From contig JACCSL010000086.1 of assembly GCA_013812995.1 (NCBI GenBank), positions 1 to 7,191 of the forward strand: a stretch of DNA of 7,191 nt. The letters run 5' to 3'. Position 1 is the stretch's first letter. Every line of letters starts with the position of its first letter. Made by a program: the position numbers and the translations under genes. Below are positions 1 through 6,600 of this stretch, in pieces. The notes beneath the pieces were generated by a model, which was not told the DNA's origin, ran no database searches, and saw only the letters and a program-made list of their open reading frames with translations. This DNA comes from Ardenticatenales bacterium (lineage in GTDB: Bacteria; Chloroflexota; Anaerolineae; Ardenticatenales; Ardenticatenaceae).

Positions 1-491
1 TAGGGGGCAGCTACAGCTTCACGTATGACCTGGCAAGCCGTCCGATCTCGGTCACACTGCCGAATGGCGTGACGAGTGCCTACGAGTATGACGCGGCGGG
101 GCGGCTCGCCAGCCTGACCCACGCCACGGCCTCACAGATCCTGGGCCGCTACGAGTACGAGCTGGACGCGGCGGGCAACTACCGCGCCATCTCCGAGACG
201 CTGCGCGTGCCGCTGAGCTACCTGCCCGGCCAGATCGGGCAGGCGGCTCCCAACGGTGAGGCCCTGGCAAGTGCCACCGCACCGTTGGACGTACACCTGC
301 CGGGCCTGGCGGCTCCCGCCACTGTCACCGCTCCCACGACGCGCGACCTCGCCGCTGAGCTACCACGCGTTGTGGCGGCGCGGGCGCACGCCTGGCAGGT
401 CGCGACACGCCGCCTGCTCGGGATGCAGCCTGAGCCCACCCCGACCACAGAACGTGGGCAGGCGCACGCCCTGACCTTCATAGACGTTTAG
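1..491 (+). CDS. RHS/YD-repeat protein, C-terminal fragment (partial at 5' end)
   Basis: The reading frame is open from the left edge (first full codon at 3) to a TAG at 489-491. The first 60 or so residues carry YD/RHS repeat units: YSFTYDLASRPISVTLPNG, then YEYDAAGRLASLT, then YEYELDAAGNYRAISE. Such repeats build the beta-cage of RHS/Tc-toxin-like secreted or surface proteins. After residue 70 the repeats stop and a low-complexity Ala/Pro/Thr-rich stretch follows, ending in ALTFIDV. I see neither the conserved RHS core terminus (the DPxG-type motif) nor a recognisable toxin domain. The visible part is therefore either an unusual tail or a decayed or truncated copy. Its stop codon overlaps the stop of the displaced iscB frame on the opposite strand (488-490), so the 3' end lies at the boundary of the IscB element and may have been altered by that insertion. 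The RHS assignment is firm; completeness and function are not. Confidence 0.8.
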   Translation, partial: GGSYSFTYDLASRPISVTLPNGVTSAYEYDAAGRLASLTHATASQILGRYEYELDAAGNYRAISETLRVPLSYLPGQIGQAAPNGEALASATAPLDVHLPGLAAPATVTAPTTRDLAAELPRVVAARAHAWQVATRRLLGMQPEPTPTTERGQAHALTFIDV

Positions 492-724
492 CTCCCGGAA
501 ACCTCCGGCTTAGAGCCGGAGGAGGAAGGGAGCGGCAAGGCAATGCCTTGAGGAAGCAATGCCTCGGCGCGCCAGACAGGCGCGATGGCATAGTGATAGC
601 CATCGGCGCGTTGAAGTAAGCGGCAGCAGCGGGCAGGGATGCCCTGCACCAACGCCCCCTGCCGCGTCAAAATATTGAACGAGCCGGAGGCGCGCACCGC
701 CACGCGCCCGACATAGCGCCCCAC
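488..724 (-). pseudogene. Displaced C-terminal end of iscB (original reading frame)
   Basis: In the +1 frame relative to the main iscB frame, this segment encodes GRYVGRVAVRASGSFNI, then a QGIPARCCRLLQRADGYHY stretch. This is the conserved C-terminal end of IscB, which normally follows a PxGK motif after only a few residues. Here PTGK (residues 379-382 of the main frame, near 750) is separated from it by extra sequence containing an in-frame TAG (about 732-734). The last codons cross the terminal hairpin and end in TAA at 488-490. Translation of this part would need a frameshift event; the GTG at its 5' end is not a convincing start. Confidence 0.75.
502..522 (-). repeat. Terminal hairpin of the IscB element
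   Basis: CCTCCGGCT (502-510) and AGCCGGAGG (514-522) form a perfect 9-bp stem with a 3-nt loop. The hairpin lies inside the last codons of the original iscB frame, directly before its stop. Subterminal imperfect or perfect palindromes are the recognition sites of Y1 transposases at IS200/IS605 ends. It could also act as a bidirectional transcription barrier between the convergent RHS and iscB genes, but no T-run follows on either strand, so the transposon-end reading is preferred. Confidence 0.6.
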
Positions 725-1895
725 CTTCGCCTAAAGCGCCTACTGTTGGCTTGCCCGTCGGCACGATGGCTTCCACCAAGTCGCCCGTCTGGAAACCCTG
801 CACCCGTTTGAAGCGCTTGGGGCCAGTGCGCGGAAAGCCGTACTTGTCCATGCGGCACATCTGCCGACTGCCGCACCCCATCGCCTTGACCTGGAGGATG
901 GGCATCGCCGGGTCCAGCGATACCTGCTCGCCCGAGGCCCCAACGCACGCCGCGTCAATCCAGTGCGCTTTTGGATAGTCCTGCTGGCTGCGGTTGTACT
1001 TGGTGCGCCCCCCTGTGCCCACCTCCAGCAGTAGCCCAGTCGCCTGGAGCGCCTCGTAGAGCGCCCAGCGTGTGCTGCCCGTCGCCGCCGCGTCGCGCAG
1101 CGGCGCTTGTGCCTGCGCGAGGATGCGTGCCAGCCGCACCGGGTCGTGCGCCAGGAAGTCCCGGATGTCCTGCGTGCCTTTCCGTTGGTTGCAGTGCTCA
1201 CAGGCCAGCGTCAAATTCGACACGCGATGGGAGCCCCGCTGCCCGCGTGCCTGGATGTGCTCCACCTGAAGCGGGAGACCACTCGCCGCGCAGTAGGCAC
1301 ATTGCCGTCCCCACTTCTCCAGCAGATACTCGCGAATCTCGTAGCCCTGCAAGGTGCCCTGTTGGTACTCGATGCCGCTGATTTCGGGATTCTGCATGGC
1401 CTGCATATCGAAGCGCACCAGTTCCATTGCCAGCCCGCTCACCGGACACCAGCCCCGCAGCCGCCTGACCCAACTCAGACTGTTATCCACACGGCTTTGC
1501 AAGGAGGGAGCCAGCCACCCCACCCGCCGCCGTCGGTTCCGAAAACGTGGCGGGCGATAGCGCGTCTGGCGGCTGCGCCGAGAGCGCCGCACCCCCGCCC
1601 GCTTCAGAAGCTTATCGCGGATGAGTTGCCCCCGGTGGGTGATCTCGCCCGCCCAGAGAACCTCTGCCCCGCGTGCAAAGTGCCCCACCAGCACCAGCCC
1701 ACTGACCCGGCTGCCAGGGTCGAGCTTCAGCGTGACGGGCTGCGTCTCCCCGCCCACCCGGTCCAACAGCTTGATCGTGAAGGGCTGCTGATGCACCACC
1801 ACCGCGCGCCCCTGCGTGAGGAGCTTGCGCGCCCGCGCCGGATGGCACGGCATCAGCGCCTCCCCCCTCGCATCTAAGACAAAGACTCGTGACAT
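510..1895 (-). CDS. iscB: IscB RNA-guided HNH/RuvC nuclease, C-terminus altered by a frameshift
   Basis: IscB is the OMEGA-system nuclease related to the ancestor of Cas9; it cuts double-stranded DNA guided by an omega RNA. Domains in order: PLMP domain at residues 3-35 (VFVLDARGEALMP...ARKLL); RuvC-I 57-70 with Asp59 (LKLDPGS); Arg-rich bridge helix about 98-125; RuvC-II with Glu158 (MELVRFD); HNH about 195-240 with Cys199/Cys202, catalytic-type His213 (VEHI) and Cys232/Cys235 (CEHCNQRKG); RuvC-III with His311/Asp314 (HWIDAACVG). All expected catalytic residues are present. The C-terminal RNA/TAM-contacting domain begins normally (GSRQMCRMDKYGFPRTGPKR) but loses frame near residues 382-391; the remaining 70 residues of this frame are out-of-frame sequence. 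The correct continuation is at 488-724. The ATG at 1895 has a good SD (TAAGGAG, 1910-1904, 8-nt spacing). The nuclease fold is certain; activity is doubtful because the C-terminal domain is lost. Confidence 0.92.
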   Translation of the reverse strand: MSRVFVLDARGEALMPCHPARARKLLTQGRAVVVHQQPFTIKLLDRVGGETQPVTLKLDPGSRVSGLVLVGHFARGAEVLWAGEITHRGQLIRDKLLKRAGVRRSRRSRQTRYRPPRFRNRRRRVGWLAPSLQSRVDNSLSWVRRLRGWCPVSGLAMELVRFDMQAMQNPEISGIEYQQGTLQGYEIREYLLEKWGRQCAYCAASGLPLQVEHIQARGQRGSHRVSNLTLACEHCNQRKGTQDIRDFLAHDPVRLARILAQAQAPLRDAAATGSTRWALYEALQATGLLLEVGTGGRTKYNRSQQDYPKAHWIDAACVGASGEQVSLDPAMPILQVKAMGCGSRQMCRMDKYGFPRTGPKRFKRVQGFQTGDLVEAIVPTGKPTVGALGEGGALCRARGGARLRLVQYFDAAGGVGAGHPCPLLPLTSTRRWLSLCHRACLARRGIASSRHCLAAPFLLRL

Positions 1896-1900
1896 GAAGA

Positions 1901-2147
1901 ATTCTCCTTACGGAACTCGGCTTGCGCCGGTAACGGTCCCCTCGCCAAGGTTATCCAGGCTTGTCGTGTCCGCCACACTGGCTTCGACCCCGTATACCTG
2001 TTTAATGATGGACGATAGGGCCTGGGGCTGGGGAAAGGCACCCCAGGGTATCGTGACCTGGATAACGTAGCCCTCAAGAGGCTTAGGCATGGTCAACGTC
2101 GGGGCTTGCTCTCGCAAGCCCCCGAGTTCTACTCGGGGGTCGTTGAC
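1901..2147 (-). ncRNA. HEARO / omega-RNA-like guide RNA region upstream of iscB
   Basis: IscB omega RNAs (Rfam HEARO class) lie directly 5' of iscB and run to its ribosome binding site. Read on the minus strand, this region has an outer stem GTCAACG (2147-2141) pairing with CGTTGAC (2098-2092). It encloses two GC-rich hairpins: CCCCCGAGT/ACTCGGGGG (between 2139 and 2119) and GGGGCTTGC/GCAAGCCCC (between 2122 and 2101). Those two share four C/G pairs, so they compete or are trimmed at the junction. Further 3' are CTGGGG/CCCCAG (2046-2041 with 2033-2028) and a CGGC-GCAA-GCCG tetraloop hairpin (1929-1918), then the iscB SD. Position and fold support the call; the exact 5' end and guide boundary are inferred. 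A 60-70-codon open frame also runs through this region (see rejected items). Confidence 0.65.
1904..1910 (-). promoter_or_regulatory. Ribosome binding site of iscB
   Basis: TAAGGAG on the minus strand, 8 nt before the ATG at 1895-1893. It fixes the iscB start and would lie at the 3' end of the omega RNA, as in other IscB loci. Confidence 0.7.
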
Positions 2148-2240
2148 AGACTCGCTCCTTTGCTACCGCAACCGGGAGCGTGCGGTAAGTAGACAATGGC
2201 CGAGCCGACTTTGCGACCTGCCCTCCCGAAGGTAGGTATC
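2148..2240. other. Short intergenic stretch with an inverted repeat; candidate IscB guide at its edge
   Basis: This lies between the IscB element and the stop codon of the pRiA4b gene. It contains an inverted repeat TACCGCA (2164-2170) / TGCGGTA (2181-2187) with a 10-nt loop and no T-run, so it is at best a weak terminator for the minus-strand gene. The roughly 16 nt just outside the omega-RNA outer stem (minus strand, 2163-2148) are where an IscB guide would be templated. No gene is recognised. Confidence 0.4.
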
Positions 2241-3464
2241 TCACCAGCGATATTGCGCGGGCGGCTTGCCTTGACGATCTGAGATAATGGGTTCAGCCAG
2301 GGTGGGTTCCTCCGGTCCTTCCTCCACCGCTTCCAGCGTCAGGTCCATCTCCCAATTATCCCCAAAATCGTAACGATAGTGCAGCGCCTGTCCTACCCGC
2401 AGCGGCAGGTCGCCCACGCGCACCTCGCTGGCCCAGGGGTCTTCCTCCATGTAGGGGTGATTGGCAACCTGTTCGGCCCCAAAACGATCCTGGTAGCTGA
2501 ACTGGTAGAGGTGGTCATGGTCGAAGCGTAGCGCGCGCAATATCGCATCCGAGAGCGCCTCCAGGGTGTGTGCGTCGGAGAGAGTAATGCGGCACGCAAA
2601 GCGCCCCAGCTTCAGCTTGAACTGGTAGCGCCCTGGGCAGTAGCTCGCCTCCGATACCGCGAGGGTGTGCTGCCAGTTGGGAAAGTAGGGAGCCAGAAGC
2701 GGCTGCCAGACACCCACAGGAATGGTCCCCTTCTCATCGCGCGCATAATACACCTCGTCGTCCAGAAAGTAGCGGTTGAACAGCAGCGCCAGAAGCGCCT
2801 GCCCGAAGGGGGTGGGCTGTAGCCGTTCGATCTGCCAGCCCTGCCCCTCCACGGGCTCTCCGTGCTGAATGTCCAGAAAACCGAAGAGTTCCAGAAGCGC
2901 GAGGTTGTACCAGCCGGGGAGGTACGGCCAGGCAAAGAGGTTCTCTGGAGAAGCCCCCTCGTCGGGTAACTCGGCAAAGAACTCGGCGCACAGGTGGAAA
3001 TGTTCAGGGTGGTCCCACACGCGCATGGCGCGCTCGTTGATGATCTCCGGGGAGCCGCGCAAGAGCCAGCTTTCCAGTAGGGAGCCGTAGCGTTCCGCCG
3101 GGTTGAGGCGCTGCCAGGCGGCCAGGACGGCCTCATCTACCACCAGACGATTTCCTTCAATCACAGTTAGCCCCGAGGCGCGCAGGAGCAGGTAAAGGCC
3201 ATTCAGGGGCGGGTAGGAGCGCTGCTGGGGGCGACTGAGGCCGAATTGGAGTGGGTGCCCCAGCTCTTCATTCATGGGCCGCAGAGCAGCCAGGGGAAGC
3301 TGCCCTGTCGCTGTCAGGTGGGGTGGGTGCTCGCCCAGGTAGGCCAAAAGGGCCTCTATATCGCGCAACAGAGTGCCCGGCTCCTGCAAGGTAATCGCCT
3401 GATGGCGCAGGATCTGGGCATGGGCGTCGGTGAAAACAGGTCGGTCGCCAAAGGTTGAACGCAT
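2241..3464 (-). CDS. pRiA4b ORF-3-family protein
   Basis: The product is 407 residues. Residues about 279-405 match the plasmid pRiA4b ORF-3-like domain: YQFKLKLG strand, the LRFDHDHLYQFSY segment, then GQALHYRYDFGDNWEMDL, the family's most recognisable motif, and a closing GKPPAQY. Its biochemical function is not known; it is widespread on plasmids and in accessory regions. Residues 1-278 are a helical, Trp/Leu-rich region with a winged-helix-like LTATGQLPLAALRPMNEELG segment (about 50-68), commonly seen ahead of this domain in larger bacterial versions; I cannot name it. The domain stops soon after PPAQY, without the acidic or Trp tail of some relatives. Start: the ATG at 3464 is preceded by AGGAGG (3474-3469, 4-nt spacing) and is preferred over an in-frame ATG at 3527. 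It is transcribed divergently from the NACHT gene. No membrane segment or signal peptide is visible. Confidence 0.85.
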   Translation of the reverse strand: MRSTFGDRPVFTDAHAQILRHQAITLQEPGTLLRDIEALLAYLGEHPPHLTATGQLPLAALRPMNEELGHPLQFGLSRPQQRSYPPLNGLYLLLRASGLTVIEGNRLVVDEAVLAAWQRLNPAERYGSLLESWLLRGSPEIINERAMRVWDHPEHFHLCAEFFAELPDEGASPENLFAWPYLPGWYNLALLELFGFLDIQHGEPVEGQGWQIERLQPTPFGQALLALLFNRYFLDDEVYYARDEKGTIPVGVWQPLLAPYFPNWQHTLAVSEASYCPGRYQFKLKLGRFACRITLSDAHTLEALSDAILRALRFDHDHLYQFSYQDRFGAEQVANHPYMEEDPWASEVRVGDLPLRVGQALHYRYDFGDNWEMDLTLEAVEEGPEEPTLAEPIISDRQGKPPAQYRW

Positions 3465-3644
3465 CTTTCCTCCTGACGTGAACGCGCGTTGCTTCTGCGT
3501 GGCCCTGCCATTATGATAGCTGCACACGAAAAACGCCGCTCCTCGGACAGGGTAGCGCGGCGTCTTTCGCTTTTGGATATGGTCGCCTCGTCGGAGGCGA
3601 ATGTTTTTGTATTATAGGCGCGATGCCGGAGCTTGAGAAGAGCG
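3465..3644. promoter_or_regulatory. Divergent intergenic region with two terminator-like hairpins
   Basis: This 180-bp region separates the divergent pRiA4b and NACHT genes and must hold both promoters. Hairpin 1: ACGCCGC (3533-3539) / GCGGCGT (3557-3563), followed on the minus strand by TTTT (3532-3529). Hairpin 2: TCGCCTC (3583-3589) / GAGGCGA (3594-3600), 4-nt loop, followed on the plus strand by ATGTTTTTG. Each has an intrinsic-terminator layout pointing away from the centre, so each would sit in the leader of the gene it faces. A TATTAT (3610-3615) could be a -10 for the plus gene, and TATCAT/CATAAT near 3512-3520 on the minus strand a -10 for the other; neither has a clear -35. The region is AT-richer than its surroundings. 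Confidence 0.4.
3469..3474 (-). promoter_or_regulatory. Ribosome binding site that sets the pRiA4b-family start
   Basis: AGGAGG on the minus strand, 4 nt before the ATG at 3464-3462. This strong SD decides against the in-frame ATG 63 nt upstream at 3527. Confidence 0.75.
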
Positions 3645-6600
3645 ATGCCACTATCCCCCCATCAACATCGAGATCTGATTACCCTGTTGGCGACCCACTA
3701 TGTTTCGGAAGAGGAGCGTGAGGCGCTGCTGTGGGAAGCCTTTGCCTCACCTCCCCGGTCTCTCTACGGTGATCTGAGCCGCACGGGGACACCACGCGTC
3801 TTTGCCACCAACCTGGTGCGCGCCCTGGAAAACCATAGGAAACTACCCACGGGTGAGCACGCGCTGGCCGTGCTCCTGGAGGTGGTGCGGCCCACCGTCG
3901 GCGCGCAGGATCAGGCACACCTCGATGAGTGGATAGCCGCTCTGGACACGCCAGCCCCCCATGCGCATCTGGCGGACGAGACAGATCAGGCGCTGCCTGT
4001 GCCGCCAGATGCCTCGCCCCCGGCGTGGATCGAGGAGCGGGCGCAGCAGCACGCCCAGCGCCGCCTGCGCTTCTACCTGGCCGTGCCGCTGGCGCTGCTG
4101 ATCCTTATCCTGGCGGGCATCTGGGCCTGGGGTTGGGAGGTCATGGAACCTGTGACCTTCGTGGCTGGGGCCTGCCTGGCGGTGGGGGGCTATCTGTACT
4201 TTGCCCTCACCCTACACGAGCCTTCCCCGGCAGCCTTTTACGAGCGGCTGCGGGAGGCAGAGCGACGCAAGCTGCTGGGCGCAAGCCACCTACCGCCCGC
4301 CCAGATTACTAGCCAGGCGGAGGCGGAGGACGCCTACCTCAGCCAGTTGGTGCAGTCGAAGACCCTGAAGCAGGTGACGCGCTACACGGCGCTGGCCGGG
4401 GCAAGCGAGCGCCGCCTCCCGCGTGAGCAGGTGAGCATCCGCCCGGAGTTCGAGTACCTGCGCCAGGTGGCCGACGAGCGCCTTGCGCCCTCCGATCTGG
4501 AGCGCCGTCGCTACGAGGATATTCTGAGCGCCATGCAGGAGCACCGGCGGGCGGTGCTGCTGGGCGAGCCAGGGGCGGGCAAGACCACCGCGCTGACGCG
4601 GCTGGCGGAGGAGTTGTATGTGCGCGCCCGTCACGCGCGTCGCGCGCCGCTCCCCCTCTTCATCCCGTTGGGAAAGTGGATCACGGCCCAACCGCTCCAG
4701 GTGTTTATCGCCGCGCAGCTTGGTGCGCTGGGAACCTACCTCACTCCGCTACTTGCCAGTGGCCGCGCGGCGCTGCTGTTGGATGGGCTCAACGAGGTGC
4801 CGGTGGAGCAGCGCGAGGAGAAGGCGCGGCAGATCAAGACTCTGCTGGAGGAGCACCCATCGCTGTTGGTCATCGTGACCTGCCGCCAGGACGATTACAA
4901 GGTGGATCTGGGGCTGGATGTGCTGCGGATTGCGCCGCTCGACGCGCTGCGCATCCGCGACTTCGCCGGGCGCTACCTGGGGGAGGCAGAGGGGGAGCGC
5001 TTGTTCTGGCATCTGGTGGGGCAAGCGGCGCGCCCGCTCTACGAGGAGCTCTGCGGGGCGCTAACCGAGGAGACGCCGCGCGCGTCGCGCTGGCAACGCT
5101 GGTGGCGAGGGGGAAGCCCGGTCAACGGCCCGGCTCCGGCAGAAGTGCAGCTCTGGTTGGAGGAAAGTCTGCCCGAACGGGTGCGCGGGCAGCCGGAGTG
5201 GCGCTGGCGCAGGTGGTGCTATCTGCGCGACGACCCGGCGAGCCTGCTCCAGTTGGCGCGCAACCCCTACCTGCTCGCGATGCTGGTGCAGGTCTACAAC
5301 CCGCAGCACGACACGCTGCCCGCCAATAGGGGTGAGCTATTCGGGCAGTTCACCCACATGCTGCTGGCGCGCGAGGAGCTGGGGCAGGTGGATGCCCTGA
5401 CGCGGCGCGTGAGCCTCACGGCGGCGGGCGAGGCCCTGCGTGGCGCATTGGCTCGCCTGGCGCTGGCAATGCAGACCCATCGCGCGGCGCGGCAGGAGGC
5501 GGGGGCCGTGACCGCGCTCGGCCTGGAGGAGGCAGTGCCGCGCTACCTCACGCCCGGCCAACTGGCGCAGGCGCGCAGCACCTCGCTGTTGGAGGCGGGG
5601 GAGGTGGTCCGCTTCAGTCACCAGCTCTTGCAGGAGTATTTCGCGGCGTGCCAGATGCGGAAGGAGATGGGGGATTTGCAGGCCACGGCCTTGTGGCCGC
5701 CGGAACGCTGGTGGGAGCGCACGGGCTGGGAGGAGGCAACGATCCTGCTGGCGGGGTTGCACAGCAACGATTGTACGCCCGTGCTGGAGTGGGTAGGCGA
5801 GGCCAACCCGGAAGTGGCCGCGCTGTGCCTGGTACGAAGCGGGGCCGCAGCCAGCGACGCGACCAGAGAACGGCTGCGGGCACGCTGGCTTGCGCGTTTG
5901 AGGGATGTAGTGGCCGAGCCAGAGCCGCGCGCCCGCGCAGCGGTGGGCCGTGCGTTGGCCCTGGCAGAGTTGGACAATCGGCCAGGGGTGGGGCTGCGGG
6001 CCGATGGGCTGCCGGATATAGCTTGGGTGGAGATAGCGGGGGGTAAGTGCCAGATAGGGGGAGATGAGGTGGCGTACCAGGGCCTACCTGCACAGGAGGC
6101 GGAGGTGCCGACCTTCTGGATGGCGAAGTACCCCGTCACCTATCGGCAATTTCAGGCGTTTATTGACGCGCCGGATGGGTTTTACAACGATAGGTGGTGG
6201 GAAGAGGCGGGAAAGCATCCCGGAGAAGCAGGTGAACAAGCCTTTCCCTACGGGAGCCACCCACGCGAGCGGGTAAGTTGGTATGACGCGATGGCTTTCT
6301 GCCGCTGGTTGAGCGCGACGGTGGGGTACGAGGTGCGCTTGCCGAGCGAGGAAGAATGGGAGAAGGCAGCGCGCGGAACAGCGGGATTGCTCTATCCTTA
6401 TGGGAACGAGTTTGATGCTACAAAGGGGAACACGATGGAAACAGGGATCGGGCAAACCAGTGCAGTGGGCATCTTTCCAGAGGGGGCAAGCCCCTACGGG
6501 GTGGAGGAGATGAGCGGGAACGTGTGGGAGTGGTGTCTAACAAATGTTAGTGGTCACTCGCGCGTGCTGCGCGGCGGCTCTTGGTGCTTCAACCGTCAGT

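Larger units (their letters stand above)
488..2150 (-). mobile_element. IscB/OMEGA element (IS200/IS605-like, no transposase seen); ends approximate
   Basis: This block has the order known for IscB elements. Read on the minus strand, a structured omega-RNA-like region (about 2147-1901) is followed by iscB, and the C-terminal coding end runs through a perfect 9-bp-stem hairpin (522-502), as in the right ends of IS200/IS605 elements. No Y1 TnpA transposase is present, so it would need one in trans; that is common for IscB elements. Boundaries are inferred: the right end lies shortly after the hairpin (about 488-501) and the left end close to the outer RNA stem (about 2147-2150). No target duplication is expected for this class and none was seen. 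Confidence 0.6.

Noticed and set aside
1107..1877. Plus-strand 256-codon open frame
   Set aside because: It is antisense to the conserved iscB RuvC/HNH region, which is clearly the coding strand; its translation is Pro/His/Arg-rich without recognisable features.
1908..2117. Minus-strand open frame of 60-70 codons upstream of iscB (inner ATG at 2090, MPKPLEGYVIQVTIPWG...)
   Set aside because: It lies wholly in the position of the omega RNA and covers its stems. It has no clear SD, and IscB loci normally have no gene here. The sequence looks moderately protein-like, so a small gene overlapping the RNA is not fully excluded.
3465..3527. 21-codon N-terminal extension of the pRiA4b-family protein (ATG at 3527)
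   Set aside because: A strong AGGAGG directly precedes the internal ATG at 3464, and the extension looks unstructured and unlike the family.
3633..3644. TTG at 3633 as start of the NACHT protein
   Set aside because: It has no usable SD spacing; the ATG at 3645 is four codons in and has a weak GAGAAG ahead of it. The difference does not affect any domain.
4676..5329. Plus-strand 217-codon frame inside the NACHT gene
   Set aside because: A frame-shifted shadow of the NACHT coding sequence in GC-rich DNA, with Ala/Gly/Arg-biased translation.
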